64,000 nt of DNA, from positions 3,286,001 through 3,350,000 of the forward strand of contig CM041779.1 in the NCBI GenBank assembly GCA_023374045.1, in the 5' to 3' direction. The stretch comes from Limonium bicolor. Taxonomy: Eukaryota > Streptophyta > Magnoliopsida > Caryophyllales > Plumbaginaceae. Positions 1 to 10,765 of this stretch are shown piece after piece. Each line of letters begins with the position of its first letter. Positions within the stretch are counted from its first letter, which is position 1. The position numbers and the translations under genes were made by a program. The notes beneath the pieces are model-generated. The model had not been told where the DNA came from, searched no databases, and was given only the letters and a program-made list of their open reading frames with translations.

Positions 1-135
1 AAGTATATAATCATTTTATATAGGTGGTTTAGATCTCATAATCACTTTATCACATAACCCTGATGTGTCACCATGTTAGAAGATGACACGATTCCCCTAT
101 TATAAGGCGGGACACCTACGACAGTAATCGACACC
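1..135 (-). repeat. left remnant of an old decayed gypsy-type LTR (L)
   Basis: No coding potential. This stretch and 13948-~14620 flank the solo LTR at 136-13942, so they were contiguous before that insertion. The right part resembles the reverse complement of the plus-strand LTR at 50497-55412, so the whole is read as an old minus-strand chromovirus-type LTR that runs off the left edge of the window. The assignment of this short left piece rests mainly on that contiguity. Confidence 0.4.
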
Positions 136-154
136 TGAAATACCCCTAAATTTC

Positions 155-625
155 AAAATACATATATTATATAGTTTATGTGTATATTATTCAGTTTATA
201 AGTATATTATATAGTTTATGGGTACATTATATAATTTACAAGCATGTAAAATAGACTACGAGTATATATTATAGTTTGAAAATATACTAAATATCTTACA
301 AGTATATATAGTTTGCAAATATCTTACAAGTACAAATATTAGGTTACGAGTATATTATTAACTAAAAAGAATTCATTTTAATAATTAATTAATGTGTTTT
401 AAAACAGGCCAATTGTAATTTTATTAATGATCCTCGTATTTCTCTAGTTAACTTGGTATATTTAGTTATTTAAAAATGGAGTTATAATAATAATGATATG
501 ATTCAAATAGTACTGTTGATTCGAAATACATTTATTATACGGTTTATGAGTATATTAGTTCGCGAAGTATCATATATAGTTTATGATTGTTATACTATAA
601 TTTACGAGCATATTATATAGTATTT
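155..625. repeat. AT-rich degenerate tandem repeat inside LTR K
   Basis: A loose unit of about 20-25 bp, resembling TATTATATAGTTTATGAGTA, recurs at 155-360 and again at 530-625, with many substitutions between copies. It lies upstream of the LTR TATA box in the presumed U3 region. No coding signal. Confidence 0.55.
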
Positions 626-1016
626 AATAAAGATAATTCGTGTTAATAAAATAATGTGTTTTAAAAATAGGTCGGTTGTAAAAATTAATGTCATATTAAT
701 GATTCTCGTGTTTATTTTTATTATATGGTACATTTATTTATTAAAAATGAAAGTATAGTAAATATTATATGTTTTAATGGCTATAATTGATTTTTAATTT
801 AATTGTTGTTACTTACTAAATACTCATTGTGGTTACTTAATTTAAGAAGTTGGTTTTATCTTTTCATATTTCATAACTCTATTAAATATGTCGGTTTTAT
901 ATTTCCATATTTTTGTCTATTTAATTAGGGAGTTTTATCCTTCCATATTTCCTAACTCTTAAATTAGTTCATCTCTTCCAGTTCACATTCCTTCTCGTTC
1001 ACATTCCCTGAACGAC

Positions 1017-1024
1017 TATATATA
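1017..1024 (+). promoter_or_regulatory. TATA box of solo LTR K
   Basis: TATATATA in the context CGACTATATATAGG. It is preceded by a pyrimidine-rich stretch with two copies of GTTCACATTCC (980-1010) and followed by a CT-rich leader. It sits about 880 bp inside the LTR, where the U3 promoter is expected. A consensus splice donor CAG|GTAAGT follows at 1305-1313. Confidence 0.5.
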
Positions 1025-2338
1025 GGTTGCCACCTTCCTCATCTTTATCTGCAAAATTAATCTTTTGTCTTCCTCATCTCTCTCTCGCATCCTTCTGCTA
1101 GACAATAAGATACTGCTCCTTCCTTTCCTCTATATTTTCTCTCACATTCAGAGACCCAAAAAAACAAATATATACATCACACAAGATATATACCTTGTAT
1201 TCTCTATGTAATCGACGACGTGTAAGTAGCAGTACTCTGAATTTGTGAAAGACAAGAGTAATAGATTTTGAGCTTGATTGTGTTGCAAATGGTCGCTATA
1301 ATATCAGGTAAGTTACTATGTTCACTATATTTTAATCCCTCCGTAAAAATAACATTTTTATAGTGGATGTGATATTTGTGTGTATGATCATGGTTTGAAA
1401 CTCAATGGTTGTTGAATTAACGTATTGAGCATATTATTTTTGGACCAATGATTTTATGGTTATTTGATTATAAAAGTGATTCATCCGGATTATTGTGGAA
1501 ATCGTTGTGAGATATTATGTGAAAAAATAAATTACTTAATCATCATGATTGATTGCACCATTTATTTATGGTTGCAAGTGTGGATTATGATGAGACAAAG
1601 TGGTGAATAATAATATCTGTCAAATAATTTTAAAAAGAGAAAACCATGGTGCATGTGGGTCGTATTATGTCACACGAATAAGATGATAGATGTGGGCCGC
1701 ATTAGGACGCATTAGTTTGAGATATTGTGGGACGCATTAGGACACAATTAGCCCTAGATCTACTCCTTAGTCTTTTGAACTATTGAGGGTGTGCATACTT
1801 AAGAATTTAGTGGCGAGGTTGGATTCTCGGCTGCGTGTTGGGGTCCGGGTTACAGCTGTGTGTTGTTGCTAAGCCACAGACTTACCATATTTTATGTACT
1901 AGATTTATAAGTATATTAGTCTAAATAAGGTTAATTAATTAGTATTTGTGTTAAATTATGTATTAAAGTGTTTTATTTGTATATACTTATGTTTTATAAG
2001 ATTTTTATGCAAGGAACGATTTCATAGGCAAAAGTTCAAGTGATGCCGGATGACTCCTACACGGCACAAGCATGGAGTAGAAAAGAGGCTCTGCCGGGTA
2101 TGCTACCGGGTACTTCCCATCCGACATATATGGAAAAGTCACCACGGTTGACCAAACGGTGGCAGTTATTTACAGTTGAAGATCCAACTGATGCCGGGTA
2201 CGGTGCCGGACATTTCCTATCCGGCACATGCAACATTTCGCCTAACAGTTTTGACCGTTAACGGTTATGCATATTTAACACGTGGTGCCAGATGACTTTG
2301 ACCCGGCATGCCACCCGCCACAAGGAGAAGATATTTCC

Positions 2339-2346
2339 TATAAATA
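2339..2346 (+). promoter_or_regulatory. TATA box of the 5' LTR of element A
   Basis: TATAAATA followed by GGCC. The same box is at 12331-12338 in the 3' LTR and at 60203-60210 and 63903-63910 in element B, so it is conserved through the family. Copia inserted at 2391, close to the expected transcription start. Confidence 0.65.
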
Positions 2347-2390
2347 GGCCGAGAGCCTGCATCATTTGATACATTCCAACACCCATATAC

Positions 2391-2659
2391 TGTTAAACTA
2401 ATTGAGATTCGAAGCGGAGATTGAGGGAATATGGAACGACGGGATAGAAGGTAAGAAAAAGAGAACTTGGAGAAGGAGGAAGTCGCGAGACTTTCTCATT
2501 CTGTGTTTATTCAAAAATTGCAAGAACGTTCAGTACAGAGAGAGGAATATATATACAAAGTATATGGAGAATAAGCTAACTACTAAAACGACACGGTTTT
2601 AGTTAAATAGAACAATCTAGTAACCTAGTATAACTAGTATATAAATATATACTGTAACA
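2391..2659 (-). repeat. copia 3' LTR (left copy)
   Basis: 269 bp. On the plus strand it begins TGTTAAACTAATTGAG and ends ATATACTGTAACA. By eye it matches the right copy base for base. Confidence 0.95.
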
Positions 2660-2668
2660 CCCCCCCGC
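2660..2668 (-). other. copia polypurine tract
   Basis: On the minus strand this reads GCGGGGGGG directly before the 3' LTR, where plus-strand DNA synthesis is primed. Confidence 0.7.
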
Positions 2669-2712
2669 AAGACAAGGATGGTGATAACCAGACTTGTCTT
2701 GAAACAGAACAA

Positions 2713-5700
2713 CTAATGATTGGAGATTCCCATCGTCTGATATTGAGTCTTGTATTGCTTTCCTGGTAAACCTTTCGTCAACATATCTGCCAGCTGAAAG
2801 GAACTAGGAATGTGAGAAACCGTAATAAGACCCTTCTGCAACTGATCTCTCACATAATGGCAGTCGATCTCAATATGTTTGGTTCTTTCATGAAGAACCG
2901 GATTCCGGGCAATGAAGACTGCAGCACGGTTATCGCATTTGACCGGTATAGGAACGTTATCTGTGATACCCAGCTCGTGGAGGAGTCGGCTTAACCAAGC
3001 CAGTTCAGCGGTTACTTTGCGCAATGCTCTATATTCCGCTTCTGCGGAGGATAATGAAATACAAGCTTGCTTCTTTGATTTCCATGAAATCGGTGAGCCT
3101 CCTAATTGAATATAGTAGCCACTAACGGATCGTCTGGATATAGGACATGATGCCCAGTCTGAGTCGCAATAGGCAACTAGTTGCTGTGAAGCGGTATTGT
3201 TGAGCAGAATTCCGATGTCAACGGTGCCTTTGACAAAACGCAAAACATGTAAGGCAGCATTGTAATGACTGACACATGGGGCATTGAGGAATTGGCTGAG
3301 CAACTGTACACTAAAGCATAGATCTGGTCGAGTGTGAGTTAGGTAATTCAGTTTGCCAATCAATCTCCGATATCGCTCGACATCTTGAAAAGGAGGGCTA
3401 TCTTGTGGCAGCAACTTCAGACCCGATTCCAGAGGAGAAGTAACAGCCTTATGATTTTCAATGCCAAATTCATGAATGAGTTGCCTCGAATACTGCCGCT
3501 GAGTAATAATCATGCCGCTTGCGGTCTTTACAAATTCCATGCCTAAAAAATAGCCCAAACCACCGAGGTCTTTGATTTTAAAAACTGCATCTAGACTCAT
3601 CTTGAGTTTTTGTATTTCATCATAATCATCACCACAGACCAACAAATCATCTACATAAACACCAACATGAACTACTGAAGTGTCAGTGTGCTTGGAGAAA
3701 AGAGAATAGTCGTTATAGGAACTGACAAACCCTTTCTTGCGTAGAAAATCAGCCAATTTGGCGTACCATTGTCTGGAAGCCTGTTTGAGGCCATAAAGAG
3801 AACGCCTGAGATGGCACACCTTGTTTCCTCCCTCTATGTCTAATCCCTCAGGGAGTTTCATGTATATATCCTCGTGCAAATCTCCATGGAGAAATGCATT
3901 GTTGATATCTAACTGGTGAATCTCCCATCCTTTCTTGACCGCAACTGCAATTAAAGTGCGAACAGTGGTCATTTTTACAACAGGGGAAAAAGTTTCAGAA
4001 TAGTCGACACCATATTTTTGCGTAAAACCCCTTACAACTAGCCTGGCTTTGTATCGCTCTAAAGAACCATCTGCCTTAAGCTTAACTTTGTAAACCCACT
4101 TACAACTGATGGCCTTCTTTCCCTTCGGTAAAGGCACAATATCCCATGTGTGATTTCGTTCCAAGGCCTCAATTTCAAGTTGCATTGCGAGTTGCCATTC
4201 AGGGTGTAAATTGGCCTCTCTGAAAGACTTGGGCTCTGGTAAAATAGCATGACATTCTTTACCAGTGGTGGTGGCGAAGCAAAGTGAGGAAGGAGTATTA
4301 TATGGGACAGCGGGAATATCTGTCAGAGAGCAAAAACCGAGAGTATTATGAGATTTTTGTTCATTTTCCTTTAGTCTAGCTTGCAAGATTTCTGTAAACA
4401 CTTCTTCATCAGCCAATTGAGTGGAATAGTGTCCCACAAAATAATCACCCAAGTAGGATGGTCGTGCATGATTCCGTGAAGATCTTCTAAGAGAAATTTC
4501 TGGAATCGTCACTTCGGTTGGACTTGCAGGTTCTGGATTTGCGACCTCTTCATTGTGAATGGCCGCAGGTGCTTCTGTCTCACCTTGTGAAACCGCAGGT
4601 GTTGGTGAATTAACCTGGTTTCCTATACCCGGCTCAGGGGGTTCAAAGTCAACATCATCAATATTATCGGTGGAAGATATTGTTTTATGAGAATTGTCAT
4701 CAATGTCACGCATGACATCCATGGTAGCGGGAAACATGGTGTTGTCCTGATCAGTGGTTTGTTTCTCCATAAATGGGAAGACGGACTCATAAAATTTAAC
4801 ATCACGACTATGTATGACAGCCATGTCCATAAGTCTCAGTAACTTGTGACCCTTGCTAATCATGCTTGGCCCAAGGTAAACACATTTAGTAGCTCTCTCC
4901 TCAAATTTCTGTTTGTTAGGTTTTACCACAGCTGCGTATGCAAGACATCCGAATGTCTTCAAGGATTCAAAATTGGGTTTCTGATTATATAAAATTTCAT
5001 ATGGTGTTTTTCCTGATAAGGTGGAGGATGGAAGTCTATTGATGACATAGGTAGAGAAAAGAATTGTCTCTCCCCAATATTCTATGGGAATGCCGCTCTG
5101 GAAATATAAGGCACGGGCGGTTTCAAGAATGTATCGGTGTTTCCTTTCAACTCTCCCATTTTGTTGGGGAGTGTGAGGGCAAGACCGCTGGTGAATGATA
5201 CCTTGAGATTGCATATACTGAACTCCTTCCTTCGAAGCTCCAAGTTCATAAGCATTGTCGGATCGTAGTACCTTAACTTTCTTCGAGAATTGTCGTTCTA
5301 TCATGGCAATGAAATTTTTGATGTGATGAAAAGAATCAGATTTTTTCTTTAACAACTTGACCCATAAGCATCTACTTTTATCATCAACCAAACTCAAAAA
5401 ATAATCGAACCCATCATGTGTGGTGGTCGAGCAAGGACCCCAAACATCTACATGAACGATATCAAAACACTCATTACTAGTACTTTGTGAGTTAGGAAAA
5501 GGAAGCCTATGCCCCTTCGCTCTGTTACACACATCACAAATGAAATCAAGGGGAATTTCTTGTTTGTTTATTATTCCCAAATGTACGAGTTTTTGTGGGG
5601 GAACATGCCCCAATCGACAATGCCAGTACAAAACTTTTCTAGTTGTTGAAACATTACAAATCAAACTAAGCTGCTGCTGTTCTTCTAATTTCAGCTTTAG

Positions 5701-7335
5701 TTTCTGTCTTGTTTCAAAAAACTGGGTAAGAGCATCTGTATCCAGCCAATACAGACCTTGTTTCACCTTGCCAATGACACCCTCAGTCCTCGATTTCAGG
5801 TCCTGTAAAATGCAACAGCCATTATCAAAGGTGAGTTTACAACCGGTTTGTTCAGTGAATCTGTGAACAGACAATAAATTGTATCTGAAACTTGGAACCA
5901 GAAGGACATTATGGAGGGAGAATCCGCCCCCTAACTGAACCTTGCCCACAGTTTTAATATGTCTAGACCTCCCATCGGGCATAGTGACAGAGTGATTACT
6001 TAGCAAGTTAGTAATGTCAAAGAAAATATCAGTTCTTCCACTTAAGTGGTCTGAAGCTCCCGTATCAATGATCCATCCATCAAGTACTTTATCTATCCTT
6101 TTATCTTTGGCAGAATTACCACTTAAGCAATAAGTAACTTGTTTTATATCATGTGTTTTACCTGCAAAGTTGCACTCACTGCCTCTGTCACTGCTGCTCA
6201 ATTTCTGCAAACAATCAATCAGCAAACCTATCTGTTCTTGATTTATACCAGAACTCCCTCCATGTTGTTTCACTTGGCCAATATTCTGATCGCCATCCTT
6301 CACAGCAGCACTAACAACTTTCCTATTCTTGCCAAATTTCCAGCCAGCTGGAAAGCCATGTTTAGAATAGCATGTCTCCTCAGTATGTCCATGTTTCTCA
6401 CAGTATTTACAGAATGCCTTCCCTGGAAACCCATGTTTTGAGTAGCAGTTTTCTTCTACATGTCCTAACTTTCCACAATGAGCACAGATGTCCCTACCTT
6501 TCTTCCCCTTTTTATCATTGTTTTGCCACTTAAGAAACTGTTGCGGTCTATGGGCTCCATCAGCAGCATTCACAAAACTTTCAGTACTCAGATCACCTTT
6601 CTTCCTTTTACCGGTTTCTCTCTGTCTTTCCTCAGCAAGGATTAGAGAATAAACAGTATCCAGACTAGGTAAAGGCTTTGTCATGAGGATATTACCTCGA
6701 ATATTCAGAAACTGACTACCTAACCCCATTAGAAAATCTAAGACTCTGTCTTCTTCTAACATTTTGTCAAGTTTCTTAGTACGCCCACATTTACAGCATT
6801 TACAAGCACTAATATTGACAACTGAAATCAATTCATCCCAAATCCGTTTAAACTTGTTGAAGTATACACACACAGAATCGGTACCTTGTTCCAGATTCGA
6901 AAGATCCCTCTTAAGGTTGAATCGGCGAGTACCGTCGATGTCATCGTAACGAGCCAGAAGACCTTTCCAAATCTCTCGGGCTGTCGAATGGAAGATGAAA
7001 GTATCGCTGATGTCTTTATCCAAGGCATTCAAAATCCAAGCCATGACCAAGCTATTGCACTTGTCCCAAGCGGCGGTTCTAGCAGAATTATCAGTTGGTC
7101 TCTCGACTGAACCATCGACCATTCCGATTTTGTTCTTCGAAGACAAAGAAATCAGCACCGTGCGTTTCCAAGTCTGGAAGCCGCTTCCACTGAATTTGGA
7201 TGCGATAATCATCCCAGGATGCTCTGCACTGTGTGTGTACAAAGGATCTGAAGGCTCGATTGTCGAATCTTTGCCTCTCGCATCATTGAGTGACTCCAGA
7301 AATTTCTGGATGCTTGTCGCAGCGTCGTCAGCCAT
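2713..7335 (-). CDS. Ty1/copia gag-pol polyprotein (1540 aa, one frame)
   Basis: A single unbroken reading frame. A gag domain begins around residues 30-90 (HPGMIIASKFSGSGFQTW). Two CCHC zinc knuckles follow, at about 282 (CAHCGKLGHVEENC) and 307 (CKYCEKHGHTEETC). The aspartic protease motif DTGASDH is near 422. A GAG-pre-integrase/HHCC region follows (H-x3-H and C-x2-C in LGHVPP...CDVC), and the integrase core starts near 626 (HVDVWGP). Reverse transcriptase has YVDDLLVCGDD near 1227, and RNase H has DSDWAS near 1388 and SSAEAEYRAL after it. Order PR-IN-RT-RH is that of Ty1/copia. It encodes all enzymes needed for retrotransposition in cytoplasmic particles. The length is normal for plant copia. 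The duplicated zinc knuckle is uncommon. The lineage (Ale/Ivana-like?) is not certain. Confidence 0.97.
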   Translation of the reverse strand: MADDAATSIQKFLESLNDARGKDSTIEPSDPLYTHSAEHPGMIIASKFSGSGFQTWKRTVLISLSSKNKIGMVDGSVERPTDNSARTAAWDKCNSLVMAWILNALDKDISDTFIFHSTAREIWKGLLARYDDIDGTRRFNLKRDLSNLEQGTDSVCVYFNKFKRIWDELISVVNISACKCCKCGRTKKLDKMLEEDRVLDFLMGLGSQFLNIRGNILMTKPLPSLDTVYSLILAEERQRETGKRKKGDLSTESFVNAADGAHRPQQFLKWQNNDKKGKKGRDICAHCGKLGHVEENCYSKHGFPGKAFCKYCEKHGHTEETCYSKHGFPAGWKFGKNRKVVSAAVKDGDQNIGQVKQHGGSSGINQEQIGLLIDCLQKLSSSDRGSECNFAGKTHDIKQVTYCLSGNSAKDKRIDKVLDGWIIDTGASDHLSGRTDIFFDITNLLSNHSVTMPDGRSRHIKTVGKVQLGGGFSLHNVLLVPSFRYNLLSVHRFTEQTGCKLTFDNGCCILQDLKSRTEGVIGKVKQGLYWLDTDALTQFFETRQKLKLKLEEQQQLSLICNVSTTRKVLYWHCRLGHVPPQKLVHLGIINKQEIPLDFICDVCNRAKGHRLPFPNSQSTSNECFDIVHVDVWGPCSTTTHDGFDYFLSLVDDKSRCLWVKLLKKKSDSFHHIKNFIAMIERQFSKKVKVLRSDNAYELGASKEGVQYMQSQGIIHQRSCPHTPQQNGRVERKHRYILETARALYFQSGIPIEYWGETILFSTYVINRLPSSTLSGKTPYEILYNQKPNFESLKTFGCLAYAAVVKPNKQKFEERATKCVYLGPSMISKGHKLLRLMDMAVIHSRDVKFYESVFPFMEKQTTDQDNTMFPATMDVMRDIDDNSHKTISSTDNIDDVDFEPPEPGIGNQVNSPTPAVSQGETEAPAAIHNEEVANPEPASPTEVTIPEISLRRSSRNHARPSYLGDYFVGHYSTQLADEEVFTEILQARLKENEQKSHNTLGFCSLTDIPAVPYNTPSSLCFATTTGKECHAILPEPKSFREANLHPEWQLAMQLEIEALERNHTWDIVPLPKGKKAISCKWVYKVKLKADGSLERYKARLVVRGFTQKYGVDYSETFSPVVKMTTVRTLIAVAVKKGWEIHQLDINNAFLHGDLHEDIYMKLPEGLDIEGGNKVCHLRRSLYGLKQASRQWYAKLADFLRKKGFVSSYNDYSLFSKHTDTSVVHVGVYVDDLLVCGDDYDEIQKLKMSLDAVFKIKDLGGLGYFLGMEFVKTASGMIITQRQYSRQLIHEFGIENHKAVTSPLESGLKLLPQDSPPFQDVERYRRLIGKLNYLTHTRPDLCFSVQLLSQFLNAPCVSHYNAALHVLRFVKGTVDIGILLNNTASQQLVAYCDSDWASCPISRRSVSGYYIQLGGSPISWKSKKQACISLSSAEAEYRALRKVTAELAWLSRLLHELGITDNVPIPVKCDNRAAVFIARNPVLHERTKHIEIDCHYVRDQLQKGLITVSHIPSSFQLADMLTKGLPGKQYKTQYQTMGISNH

Positions 7336-7414
7336 CCCTAAATCACGAAGAGGCTGAAAGACTAACCTAGGGGAAATCGAAACTTATACGAACGATCGAT
7401 CTAACAGGATCGTT

Positions 7415-7426
7415 GCTCTGATGCCA
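7415..7426 (-). other. copia primer-binding site
   Basis: On the minus strand TGGCATCAGAGC follows the 5' LTR end immediately. It differs at one base from TGGTATCAGAGC, the complement of the plant initiator tRNA-Met 3' end. Confidence 0.8.
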
Positions 7427-7695
7427 TGTTAAACTAATTGAGATTCGAAGCGGAGATTGAGGGAATATGGAACGACGGGATAGAAGGTAAGAAAAAGAGA
7501 ACTTGGAGAAGGAGGAAGTCGCGAGACTTTCTCATTCTGTGTTTATTCAAAAATTGCAAGAACGTTCAGTACAGAGAGAGGAATATATATACAAAGTATA
7601 TGGAGAATAAGCTAACTACTAAAACGACACGGTTTTAGTTAAATAGAACAATCTAGTAACCTAGTATAACTAGTATATAAATATATACTGTAACA
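7427..7695 (-). repeat. copia 5' LTR (right copy)
   Basis: 269 bp, the promoter-bearing LTR in the element's own orientation. It matches the left copy. The polyprotein start at 7335 is 91 bases from this LTR. Confidence 0.95.
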
Positions 7696-8542
7696 TATAC
7701 ACTCCATTCATATCTCCATTTCCGCCTTCATTCCATTGTTGGTGTCCAAGGAAGTCTACAGATCCATCCACGCGAAGAAGAAGAAGATCTTGTTGGGTTA
7801 AGGCTATGATCATTTCCTTCTCCCCTTTGTATTCTCTTCTTGTAGTTGTGTGGATGGTGATGTAGAATTCTTTGTTAGTTTTTGGTTAGGAATGAAATTC
7901 TTTGAAATTACTCATTAATAAAATTGCAAGTTTCATCAACTAAGGTTCTGATCTTCATACAAGTAGAATGAGATCGCTACTTGTTCTTCATTTTTCTAAA
8001 TTCTACAGAGGTTCACAAGACAAAGTAGAATAGGTTGAGGGGTCTTAGTGGTCTTTAATGGTGTTACTCTGAAAAGTGGGCAACATGACTTAAGATTGGA
8101 ATTAATCTATTTTTCTTCATTATCTTGTTCGTTTTCGCGGCATGAGATATGCACGAAGCAAATATGGGTAATGAGTCATGTTGTCAGACCAGAAACAGGA
8201 AGTACCATTCACAACTTGAAGGTGTCGGGTGTACTGCCGGGTGTTTGATGTCCGGCACATTCAAAGATCTTGAAGGTGTCGGGTGTACTGTCGGGTGTTT
8301 GATGTCCGGCACATTGATATTTACCTTTCCCCCTCTGTTTTAGAATAGGCTATTACCAGGATTAGGACTGATTTTCTATTAAGTCCCTTGGGTTCGATAC
8401 TCTTGTTCGTAATTTGCTTACGCTATATTCCGACCGGGAATTGTTTGCTACCCGTATAGAGTTGTAGGTTTATTTTATATTTGCTTCTATTATTTCATTC
8501 TTTTGTACATCCTTTATCCCTACAAAAATCTTGTTAGCAAAA

Positions 8543-8560
8543 TGGCGCCGTTGCCGGGGA
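8543..8560 (+). other. primer-binding site of element A (tRNA-Asp)
   Basis: TGGCGCCGTTGCCGGGGA starts 3 bases after the 5' LTR end. It is the complement of the 3' end of plant tRNA-Asp (known from the tRNA family), over all 18 bases. tRNA-Asp priming is typical of Athila-type gypsy elements. Confidence 0.88.
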
Positions 8561-8664
8561 CTTGGAATTAGTCCAAGTCCTAAATTCGGTAAAACGCCCT
8601 ATTCTTTATTCTTTATTGTTTGATTCTTTGATTCTTTGATTTAATTTGTCCATTGGCTTTACAG

Positions 8665-9236
8665 GATTGAATGTGCCGTGCACACTGCCGGATACAAAAT
8701 GTCCGGCATTCCGGAGGAAGTCCGAGGCCGAACAAGATTAACCCGGCACACAATCCGGCACATTCAATTTCAACCCACATTTTGTTTCTTCAAAGTATTA
8801 GAGTCATATGTAAATAAGTCTTTACTATTGCACCATGGTTTTATTTTTCCCTTCTCTTATTCCTTATTCCTTGTTCAACTATTTTTCTTTCGAGTTTAAA
8901 CAGGCCAGTCACAAAGCCGGGTATGGTTAACCCGACACCAAAGGAGGAAGTCCGACGCCGGACAGGTTATATCCAGCACGTTGCCCGGCGCGTTCAATTA
9001 CTCTCCAATTTTTTCTTCCATAAATAGTAGAGACACATATAAATGATCTCTTACTTTTTATGCCTTTCGTTTTGATTTTTTCTCTCCCCTTGTTTGTATT
9101 TCTTTGATTCATTTATTTTTTTTCTCGGTTTGAATATGTCGTGCATGATGCCGGGTAAAGTCAACCCGGCACTAACGGAGGAAGTCCAATGCGGGATACA
9201 ACACGCCCGACACTATGTCCGGCATGTTCAATATGA
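8665..9236 (+). repeat. three CCGG-rich palindromic modules in the leader of element A
   Basis: Modules of about 100 bp lie at about 8665-8770, 8900-9000 and 9130-9236, spaced about 230 bp apart by AT-rich linkers. Each has a GCCGG...CCGGCA pair, then the core GGAGGAAGTCC, then a second GCCGGA...CCCGGCAC group, then TCCGGCA and TTCAA. In module 1 the edges ATTGAATGTGCCG and CGGCACATTCAAT are exact reverse complements, so the module can fold on itself. No open reading frame spans them. They lie between primer site and gag. Confidence 0.85.
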
Positions 9237-9340
9237 TTTATTTTTCTTTTAGTTTCGTAACATTTCTATATTATTGCTTTTTATACTATACTTCATTAAA
9301 TTAATTTTTTTTTTGCTCCTCTTAAAGTCATAAAAGGTGA

Positions 9341-10755
9341 ATGCTTCTCCGATCAAATAGCCTCCCTGAAGATTTATCCACTTTTGATCCGGAGATTGAG
9401 AGGACCTTGCTTCGTTCCTTAAGACAGAGAAGTAACCTACAAAATACACTTCCTACACAAATGGCAACCCCAACCGTCTGTAACATTAATAGGCCTTCCA
9501 ACCAAGGCCAAAAACCAGCAATCGACCTCCCTCTCCTTGCACAAAATGAATATGATTAGTGGCAAAAACTTAAGCCATATCATCAAATCTGATGTGTCAA
9601 AGAGTTGGGCATGTTTGATGGGTCGAACCCGGACGACGCCTTGCTCCACATTACTAAATTTTTACAACACACAAATAGCCTAACCTCCTCCAATATGCCA
9701 GACGTTCCCTCTTTCCCCATAGTCTCACGGGAAATGCCAGCAAATGGTACCATAGTCTGACCCCCAGTACTATTTCCACATGGGAGGACATGGCAACCAA
9801 GTTCTATGACAAATTCCTACCACCAAGTCGTACCCTGGAGATGATCATCGAGATTTACAACTTCAGACAACCGGGCTCGGAGAACATCTGTGAAACTTGG
9901 GACAGATTCAAAGGGTTGCTCCGAACATGTCCTCATCACGGCCTCACCAAGGAACAACTATCTCAGTTGTTTTACAAAGGATTGATCAACCAATGCAAAA
10001 CGATGATCCTATCCTCCCTTGGTGCTGACATCTTGAAGAAGCCAGGAGATCAATTCCTTAGTGGGATTGAATCTCTTTGCGAAGAGATTAGAGATTGGGC
10101 CACAGGTGGATCCAGGGGTGGTACCGCGGGCCTATATCAAGTGGGAGAGGGTGACAACAAATTTGACAAATTAATGCAAAGTCATGAGCAGTTATTGGAG
10201 AGCAATGCTCAAACGTCCACGAAGGTTAGCGCTCTGCAAAAGGTGGTGGAGCAAATAGCAATGCATAATGTTCCTCAGCAGGCGAATGTGATTAGTGCAC
10301 GACCACACGCTCAGGGCCCTGAATTGCAAGATTTTCATAATGCTGAGGAAGTCCATTATGTGAGCAACCAAGGGTTCAGGCAGCTCTGGCAGCAGGGGAA
10401 CCAACCCCCTCAAAATTTCCAAAATCATGCTGGCTACCAGGGAGGTTAGAGGCAATACATGCAGACTCCTTATGGAGGAGTCCATTCTAACCGACCTTCC
10501 CCGCCTGCATCTTCATCAAAGGCTGAAATGGCTGAATTGCGCGACATGATGTCGGCCCTGATGAACAAGACCCAGGACGCTCATAACGAGATCTCGACCA
10601 TTCGCAAGGAGCACAAAACATTGTAGTTGCAATTACTGCAACTTCTGGCACAACCTCGACAACCAGGTCAACTCCCATCTCAAACTCAAACTAATCCAAG
10701 GGAGCATGCGAATTCAGTCACCATCCTGTCTAAGATCTCTGACAATGCTAAGTAG
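9341..10755 (+). pseudogene. Athila-like gag, broken
   Basis: Pieces in order: an N-terminal piece at 9341-9559 (LPEDLSTFDPEIERTLLRSL), a piece in another frame at about 9590-9770 (ELGMFDGSNPDD), the gag core in the open frame 9790-10449 (CETWDRFKGLLRTCPHHG then LFYKGL), and a C-terminal part to about 10755 with a coiled-coil-like AELRDMMSALMNKTQDAHNE. Stops separate the pieces (for example TAG at 9557, 10447 and 10624). Gag would form the virus-like particle. No zinc knuckle or pol follows. The frame breaks mean no full-length Gag is made from this copy. Confidence 0.8.
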
Positions 10756-10765
10756 CCAAAAGGCT

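Larger units (their letters stand above)
2391..7695 (-). mobile_element. intact Ty1/copia LTR retrotransposon
   Basis: Length 5305 bp with 269-bp LTRs at 2391-2659 and 7427-7695 that read as identical by eye. Termini are TG...CA, with a perfect duplication TATAC at 2386-2390 and 7696-7700. The uninterrupted target is visible in the 3' LTR of element A (around 12371-12385), where the same host sequence runs through a single TATAC. The element is on the minus strand, opposite to its host LTR. Primer site and polypurine tract are in the right places and the polyprotein frame is unbroken. Identical LTRs mean a recent insertion. Confidence 0.97.
1867..8539 (+). repeat. 5' LTR of element A, interrupted by copia
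   Basis: Starts TGCTAAGCCACAGACTTACC and ends TTGTTAGCA. Without the copia insertion it is about 1.36 kb, against 1.51 kb for the 3' LTR. The main length difference is near 8222-8315, where this copy has a duplicated stretch ending TCCGGCACATT, while the 3' LTR has a different, longer sequence at 12960-13120. Promoter TATAAATA lies at 2339-2346, only about 45 bp upstream of the copia insertion point. Confidence 0.88.

Noticed and set aside
8543..8560. Possible tRNA gene fragment
   Set aside because: Only the 18-nt primer complement is present, at the LTR border, as expected for a primer site.
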